This document shows positions 58,847-64,000 of a stretch of 64,000 bases of DNA, piece after piece. Source of the stretch: Ooceraea biroi (Eukaryota; Arthropoda; Insecta; Hymenoptera; Formicidae); assembly GCF_003672135.1 (NCBI RefSeq), contig NC_039519.1:7998001-8062000 (forward strand), read 5' to 3'. The notes beneath the pieces were generated by a model that did no database searches, was not told where the DNA came from, and saw nothing but the letters and a program-made list of their open reading frames with translations. How positions within the stretch are numbered: the stretch's first letter is position 1; each line of letters begins with the position of its first letter. A program made the translations under genes and the position numbers.

Positions 58847-61220
58847 TTAAGGGGGGAGCCTGCTTCAGAACGCTGAAAATAAGGTATATTTTACGAATTA
58901 TTTTTGGAGAAACTATACAGCGGATCATTATAAAACTTTGATGCATTTATTAGTACATGTTTGAAGATAAAAAAAATTATTTTTTGATTTGAATATATCG
59001 CTTGTAGAGGTCGTCCTGGAGAAACTTAGTGCAGCCGCGTCGCCGGCATTGCAAATTGGTGAGCATTCTCCTGCCTCCAAATTTCGTCCAAACTGAAAAA
59101 TTGAAATATGTTCTCGTTATTTATGAATTCCCATCGTCGATGAACCAAAGAGAGAAGAAAAAAGTTGAAGAGTGCCAAAATGGTGGAGCTTAGAACACAA
59201 AAGTACGATTTTTAGGCAAAGTTGTTGAACTTTTTCATGCAAAAGTAATTGTTTAACTTAATGTTTTTGTGAATATGAAAGGTTCATCGACGATGGGAAT
59301 TCATAAATAACGAGAACATATTTCAATTTTTCAGTTTGGACGAAATTTGGAGGCAGGAGAATGCTCACCAATTTACAACGCCGGCTGCACTAAGATGCCT
59401 GCAGGACGACCTCTACAGGCGATATATTCAAATCAAAAAATAATTTTTTTGATCTTTAAACATGTACTAATAAATGCATCAAAGTTTTATGCATTTATTA
59501 GTACATGTTTGAAGATAAAAAAAATTATTTTTGATTTGAATATATCGCTTGTAGAGGTCGTCCTGGAGAAACTTAGTGCAGCAACGTCGCCGGCATTGCA
59601 AATTGGTGAGCATTCTCCTGCCTCCAAATTTCGTCCAAACTGAAAAATTGAAATATGTTCTCGTTATTTATGAATTCCCATCGTCGATGAACCAAAGAGA
59701 GAAGAAAAAAGTTGAAGAGTGCCAAAATGGTGGAGCTTAGAACACAAAAGTACGATTTTTAGGCAAAGTTGTTGAACTTTTTCATGCAAAAGTAATTGTT
59801 TAACTTAATGTTTTTGTGAATATGAAAGGTTCATCGACGATGGGAATTCATAAATAACGAGAACATATTTCAATTTTTCAGTTTGGACGAAATTTGGAGG
59901 CAGGAGAATGCTCACCAATTTACAACGCCGGCTGCACTAAGATTTCTCCAGGACGACCTCTACAGGCGATATATTCAAATCAAAAAATAATTTTTTTGAT
60001 CTTTAAACATGTACTAATAAATGCATCAAAGTTTTATGCATTTATTAGTACATGTTTGAAGATAAAAAAAATTATTTTTGATTTGAATATATCGCTCGTA
60101 GAGGTCGTCCTGGAGAAACTTAGTGCAGCCGCGTCGCCGGCATTGCAAATTGGTGAGCATTCTCCTGCCTCCAAATTTCGTCCAAACTGAAAAATTGAAA
60201 TATGTTCTCGTTATTTATGAATTCCCATCGTCGATGAACCAAAGAGAGAAGAAAAAAGTTGAAGAGTGCCAAAATGGTGGAGCTTAGAACACAAAAGTAC
60301 GATTTTTAGGCAAAGTTGTTGAACTTTTTCATGCAAAAGTAATTGTTTAACTTAATGTTTTTGTGAATATGAAAGGTTCATCGACGATGGGAATTCGTAA
60401 ATAACGAGAAAATATTTCAATTTTTCAGTTTGGACGAAATTTGGAGGCAGGAGAATGCTCACCAATTTACAACGCCGGCTGCACTAAGATTTCTCCAGGA
60501 CGACCTCTACAAGCGATATATTCAAACCAAAAAATAATTTTTTTGATCTTTAAACATGTACTAATAAATGCATCAAAGTTTTATGCATTTATTAGTACAT
60601 GTTTGAAGATAAAAAAAATTATTTTTGATTTGAATATATCGCTCGTAGAGGTCGTCCTGGAGAAACTTAGTGCAGCCGCGTCGCCGGCATTGCAAATTGG
60701 TGAGCATTCTCCTGCCTCCAAATTTCGTCCAAACTGAAAAATTGAAATATGTTCTCGTTATTTATGAATTCCCATCGTCGATGAACCAAAGAGAGAAGAA
60801 AAAAGTTGAAGAGTGCCAAAATGGTGGAGCTTAGAACACAAAAGTACGATTTTTAGGCAAAGTTGTTGAACTTTTTCATGCAAAAGTAATTGTTTAACTT
60901 AATGTTTTTGTGAATATTAAAGGTTCATCGACGATGGGAATTCATAAATAACGAGAACATATTTCAATTTTTCAGTTTGGACGAAATTTGGAGGCAGGAG
61001 AATGCTCACCAATTTGCAATGCCGGCGACGCGGCTGCACTAAGTTTCTCCAGGACGACCTCTACAAGCGATATATTCAAACCAAAAAATAATTTTTTTAT
61101 CTTTAAACATGTACTAATAAATGCATCAAAGTTTTATAATGATCCGCTGTATAGTTTCTCCAAAAGAATTCGTAAAATTATACCTTATTTTCAGCGTTCT
61201 AAAGCAGGCTCCCCCCTTAA
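58847..61220. mobile_element. TTAA-flanked fold-back element with 547 bp amplified core
   Basis: Outer ends TTAAGGGGGGAGCCTGC (58847) and GCAGGCTCCCCCCTTAA (to 61220) are perfect inverted repeats. Inside, a 547 bp unit recurs, with identical internal junctions at 59490, 60037 and 60584, where the right TIR cut at CAAAGTTTTAT meets the left TIR at GCATTTATTAG. So four inverted-repeat cores lacking the outer roughly 115 bp are strung in a row, capped by complete outer ends. A 98-codon frame (MEAGECSPIYNAGC...) repeats at 59347, 59894 and 60441 but is TIR sequence read through. Same family as 7,251-9,259, where a different unit was amplified. Confidence 0.92.
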
Positions 61221-62147
61221 ATCACCGTGACTGATATTTTTATTGCCGTTATCCTCGTGAAAGAGAATGATCAATGAAAAAACTTTCATCATCTACACGG
61301 TATAACGGGAAAAATGTACCAAGCGGCCCAGAACATTAACACTATATTTTATTCATACACTTTTTGTTTTGTTTTCATTTTTGCTCTCCTCATAATGAAT
61401 CGCGATCGAATCAGCAAACGAGAACGTAGAAAGCGCGTAGGGAAAACGAGTGATTGTTCTTGCAGATATAGATGGATCAAGGGAGAGAAATGACAAAACA
61501 CCCGTGGGATGGATTACGGCGATCGAGACGAAAGCGCACGCTTGACGAGACCTGAATCGAGACTGATGCAGTATCGAAGAATTCCCGCAGCATGACACAA
61601 GATCCATTTTTGCGTATTTATTACGCAAGAATTTGAATTCAGCGGAATTATATCGGTCTCAATCACCGCTACAGATTAATCGCTATCAATCGTGTGTGCG
61701 ATTCGCTCGATCTCGCTCGCCACGCATGCCAGGATGGGTCTTATCCACGACTTGACACTCGATTGCGACTAATTTATCGTTACAGACGTGCTCTCTCGAA
61801 CACATACGCAAACAACACAAATTCTCCTTACATGAAAATCTATGAGGGCGATGGTGTGTGCGCGTGTGTGTGTGTGGTCGGTCGCATACACACATTATCG
61901 AAGCGACTATCCGAGCGATGTTTCCGCTTTCTTAGAAGCGTGCGCTCCGAATCATGGCTGGATTCGAAAATGGTACGCAAGTCGCTTCGATAACATTTAC
62001 AAGACTTAATGAAACATGTAATATGTATGCGTATATGCACTTATACATGTATATATTTATATAGTTTATTTATATAGGTAAATCAATCGCGCATGAGAGA
62101 GAGTGCAAGAAGTCTTCTGAAAAAAGATCTCGTTGGGATCCCGTTGT

Positions 62148-62198
<51 letters not shown>
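62148..62198. repeat. (TG)n microsatellite
   Basis: About 25 uninterrupted TG dinucleotides, inside the probable 3' UTR or 3' flank of the minus-strand gene. Confidence 0.97.
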
Positions 62199-62200
<2 letters not shown>

Positions 62201-62224
62201 TCCCTCTCAAAACGCGACGATTCA

Positions 62225-62230
62225 TTTATT
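62225..62230 (-). promoter_or_regulatory. Candidate polyadenylation signal AATAAA
   Basis: TTTATT on the plus strand, AATAAA on the gene strand, about 90 bases after the stop codon at 62,318. Well placed for the RGG gene, but the hexamer is common in AT-rich DNA. Confidence 0.4.
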
Positions 62231-62317
62231 TACAAAGCGTGAAGTAACACATCTCCAATCACGACAATCCGCAAATTCGCCGAAATGATTCAATGGTTCC
62301 GCGTTCCGTCTACCAGT

Positions 62318-64000
62318 CTACCAACTACCGCCCCGTCCTCGGCCCCTGAAGCCGCCGCCACCACCCCGGAACTGGCCGCCCCCGCGTTTCAGCCCTCTCG
62401 ACGAGAAACTGCTGGCCACGGGTCCGCGCGGCGGCCCTCTGTCCATCCACGGGCCGCGCGGCGGCAACGGTCCGCCCCTGAACCCGCCTCTGCCCGCGCG
62501 GAGAGGAGGCCCGCCCCGCCAGGGTGGGAAGGGCGCGCCGATGCGCGGTCGGAAGTTCGGCCCGTCGTACTCGTAGATCGGCGGCGTGGCTGGGTGCATC
62601 TCCGTGACGTACGACGGACCGTTCGGGCCGACCTGAGTCGAGTCGACGCCCGGCATCTGCGGCCCGTTCGGCAAAAGGGCCCGCTTCTTCGCGGGATTCT
62701 CTTCCTCGCGGCCCTGTTCGTCGAAGTCGCCGTTCGACCTTTTCAGTCCGTTGCCCGACGTGGCGGGGCTCGTCGGATCACTCAGCCGCTCGTTCTCCGC
62801 GAAGCTCCCCTGCTGCCCACCGTCGGCCGCGGACTCGCTGTCCAGCGCGCTCGGCTTCTCCGCGAGACCACCGGTCGAATGCTCGGTCGACTCCACGTGC
62901 TCCTCGTACTCTGAAATGGGAACGTACTGGTTTTGCTGCTGCTCGCCGCTGACGCTGTCCGCTGTTACCGGGATAACCGTCACTTGATTCGTCGGCGTCG
63001 ACGACGGCTGGTCATCCGACTCGGCTGACGACGGCGCCCGTCGATCGTGATCGGCGTGAGCGGGCCCGTGCGAGTGACTCTGCTGCTTTTGTTGCTGCGA
63101 CTGCTGATTGCGCTCCGAGTCGTGGGCACTCGGCGTGTCGTGCGATGCTCTGCGCGCGCGCGGCATCGAGGCGTTCGGACAATTGTCGGAATTGTCACGA
63201 CCCAGTTCCGTCACCGGCGCGTTGTTGTCCTGATCGAATTCCGGCATGCCGATCGGCATGCCCTCCTCGTCAAGGATGATGACCGTGTCGGGCGGCTGCA
63301 ACAACGACGGTCGGCTGTTCGGTAGAACCTCCGGCGACGATTGGCGATGCTGCTGATCCTGCGACCTTGGCTTGCGACTGTTGGCCAGATTCCGTTGCTT
63401 CATGTTGTGATCGTCCGAGTACCTGTCCCGGCGATTCCTCGGGAAACCGCGGTTGCCGCCGCGATTGCTGCGCTCGTTCCTATGGAAGGACGCACCGTCG
63501 CGCGGATGCGAGTGATCCGCAGACTGCGAGTACCTGCCGCGTCCCGGTGACTCCGTCAAGAAATCCTGCTTGGGTCGCATGTTGTGCTCCCTGTCGTGAT
63601 ACTCGAAGTCTTGCTGCGACTGATGGAAATCCTGAGGCTGTTGCAGCTGATGGAACTCCTGTTGATTCGGATGGAAGTCCTGCTGGTTCGACGGTAGGAA
63701 GTTCGGCGGCGGCCTGTTCTGCGGAAAATTCGGTTGATTCGGATGAAAATCTACCGGCTGGTTACGATGCGAGAATTCCGGTTGCTCCTGCCGGAAACCG
63801 CCCTGGCCCTGGTGCTGGAACTGCGGCGGCAGCGGCGGAGGCGGCCCCGGGCGCATCAAGTGTACATCCTGCACGAGTTGGCCGCCGCGTGGCATTTGCC
63901 CGCTCGGCAGCGAAATCATACGCATATCCATGTCGAGGTGGGACGAGGACGACGGCGGCCCGATACGCATGTCGCGATCCTGGGATCTCAAATCGACGAG
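62318..64000 (-). CDS. C-terminal part of a proline/glutamine-rich, RGG-box nuclear protein
   Basis: Open without a stop from the window edge to TAG at 62318-62320: 560 residues, with the N-terminus outside the window (no ATG needed at the edge; the first codons read LVDLRSQDRDMRIGPP). In order: acidic/arginine motifs of the DxDMR type (VDLRSQDRDMR, LDMDMRM); a long low-complexity region with repeats of F-H-x-N/Q-Q (NQQDFHPNQQEFHQ...); an arginine-rich stretch (NRGGNRGFPRNRRDRYSDDHN); a conserved-looking PPDTVIILDEEGMPIGMPEFD; Ser/Gln-rich acid stretches; a KKRALL-type basic patch; and a C-terminal RGG/GRG box ending FRGRGRGGSW. RGG boxes bind RNA and are arginine-methylated in known proteins. 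DxDMR motifs recall CTD-associated RNA-processing factors (SCAF or Pcf11-like), but no folded domain is in view, so the family is not assigned. High GC and strong codon bias contrast with the flanks. Confidence 0.85.
   Translation of the reverse strand, partial: LVDLRSQDRDMRIGPPSSSSHLDMDMRMISLPSGQMPRGGQLVQDVHLMRPGPPPPLPPQFQHQGQGGFRQEQPEFSHRNQPVDFHPNQPNFPQNRPPPNFLPSNQQDFHPNQQEFHQLQQPQDFHQSQQDFEYHDREHNMRPKQDFLTESPGRGRYSQSADHSHPRDGASFHRNERSNRGGNRGFPRNRRDRYSDDHNMKQRNLANSRKPRSQDQQHRQSSPEVLPNSRPSLLQPPDTVIILDEEGMPIGMPEFDQDNNAPVTELGRDNSDNCPNASMPRARRASHDTPSAHDSERNQQSQQQKQQSHSHGPAHADHDRRAPSSAESDDQPSSTPTNQVTVIPVTADSVSGEQQQNQYVPISEYEEHVESTEHSTGGLAEKPSALDSESAADGGQQGSFAENERLSDPTSPATSGNGLKRSNGDFDEQGREEENPAKKRALLPNGPQMPGVDSTQVGPNGPSYVTEMHPATPPIYEYDGPNFRPRIGAPFPPWRGGPPLRAGRGGFRGGPLPPRGPWMDRGPPRGPVASSFSSRGLKRGGGQFRGGGGGFRGRGRGGSW

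Larger units (their letters stand above)
61221..62317. other. 3' flank of the RGG gene; no other gene seen
   Basis: Contains a (GT)n-like patch (about 61,855-61,880) and the long (TG)n repeat at 62,148. The minus-strand sequence next to 62,317 is presumably 3' UTR of the gene that follows. Frames on the plus strand (61694-61993) lack domains. Confidence 0.5.

Noticed and set aside
59347..61230. Repeated 98-codon frame (MEAGECSPIYNAGC...) as a protein family
   Set aside because: Same reason: chained inverted-repeat DNA read in an open frame.
62285..62914. 209-codon plus frame opposite the RGG gene
   Set aside because: Antisense shadow of a GC-rich real coding sequence.

Overview
This window looks like nuclear DNA of a hymenopteran insect, most likely an ant. 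It is AT-rich and intron-rich, carries several mellifera-type mariner (D,D34D) elements, and encodes an arthropod-type Fezf/earmuff zinc-finger protein. There are no operons, prokaryotic signals, CRISPR arrays or rRNA genes. Only three protein-coding loci are supportable: (1) one first coding exon at 25.1 kb that looks like a cytochrome b561-domain protein; (2) a complete Fezf/earmuff coding exon at 35.7-36.9 kb (minus), with a frameshifted mirror copy at 31.3-32.5 kb (plus); (3) the C-terminal 560 residues of an RGG-rich, probably RNA-binding, nuclear protein at 62.3-64.0 kb (minus), running off the end. A small 57-residue reading frame at 43.25 kb is a weaker candidate.

Layout. 0-1.7 kb: AT-rich, nothing recognised. 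1.7-3.65 kb: about 17 copies of a 117-118 bp satellite. 3.65-6.2 kb: no supported gene. 6.2-9.3 kb: a long-TIR element, then a TTAA-flanked fold-back element with tandemly amplified 644 bp units. 10.7-15.3 kb: a TIR element whose right end seeds seven 535 bp tandem units. 15.8-25 kb: AT-rich non-coding DNA with a few exon-like scraps. 25.1 kb: b561-like exon. 25.6-27.8 kb: three nested fragments of one mariner. 27.9-40.3 kb: a huge inverted repeat (arms about 6 kb) pivoting on a 760 bp TIR element, each arm carrying the Fezf exon and a mariner triplet. 41.2-42.3 kb: a head-to-head Penelope-like remnant with GIY-YIG sequence. 43.7-45.5 kb: another mariner plus a partial duplicate. 45.5-49.9 kb: T-rich, indel-rich sequence with a second copy of the 6.2 kb element. 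49.9-54.2 kb: pieces and a tandem triplet of internally deleted transposons that keep only an HTH and a C-terminal tail, then a related 1 kb element. 54.2-58.8 kb: nothing recognised. 58.8-61.2 kb: second amplified fold-back array. 62.3-64 kb: RGG gene.

How it fits together. The genes are unrelated neighbours; the biology here is mostly transposon biology. Two themes stand out. First, the Fezf palindrome: the left arm repeats the right arm with many single-base deletions and is bounded by a 100-N gap, which points to an unpolished or misjoined assembly segment rather than a second gene, although a true inverted duplication is not excluded. Second, at several independent places the end of a TIR element, or a whole element with a fixed spacer, has been amplified in direct tandem. 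No new defence or metabolic system was found. The most unusual material is the family of catalytic-core-less elements that retain a DNA-binding domain, and the transposon-seeded tandem arrays.
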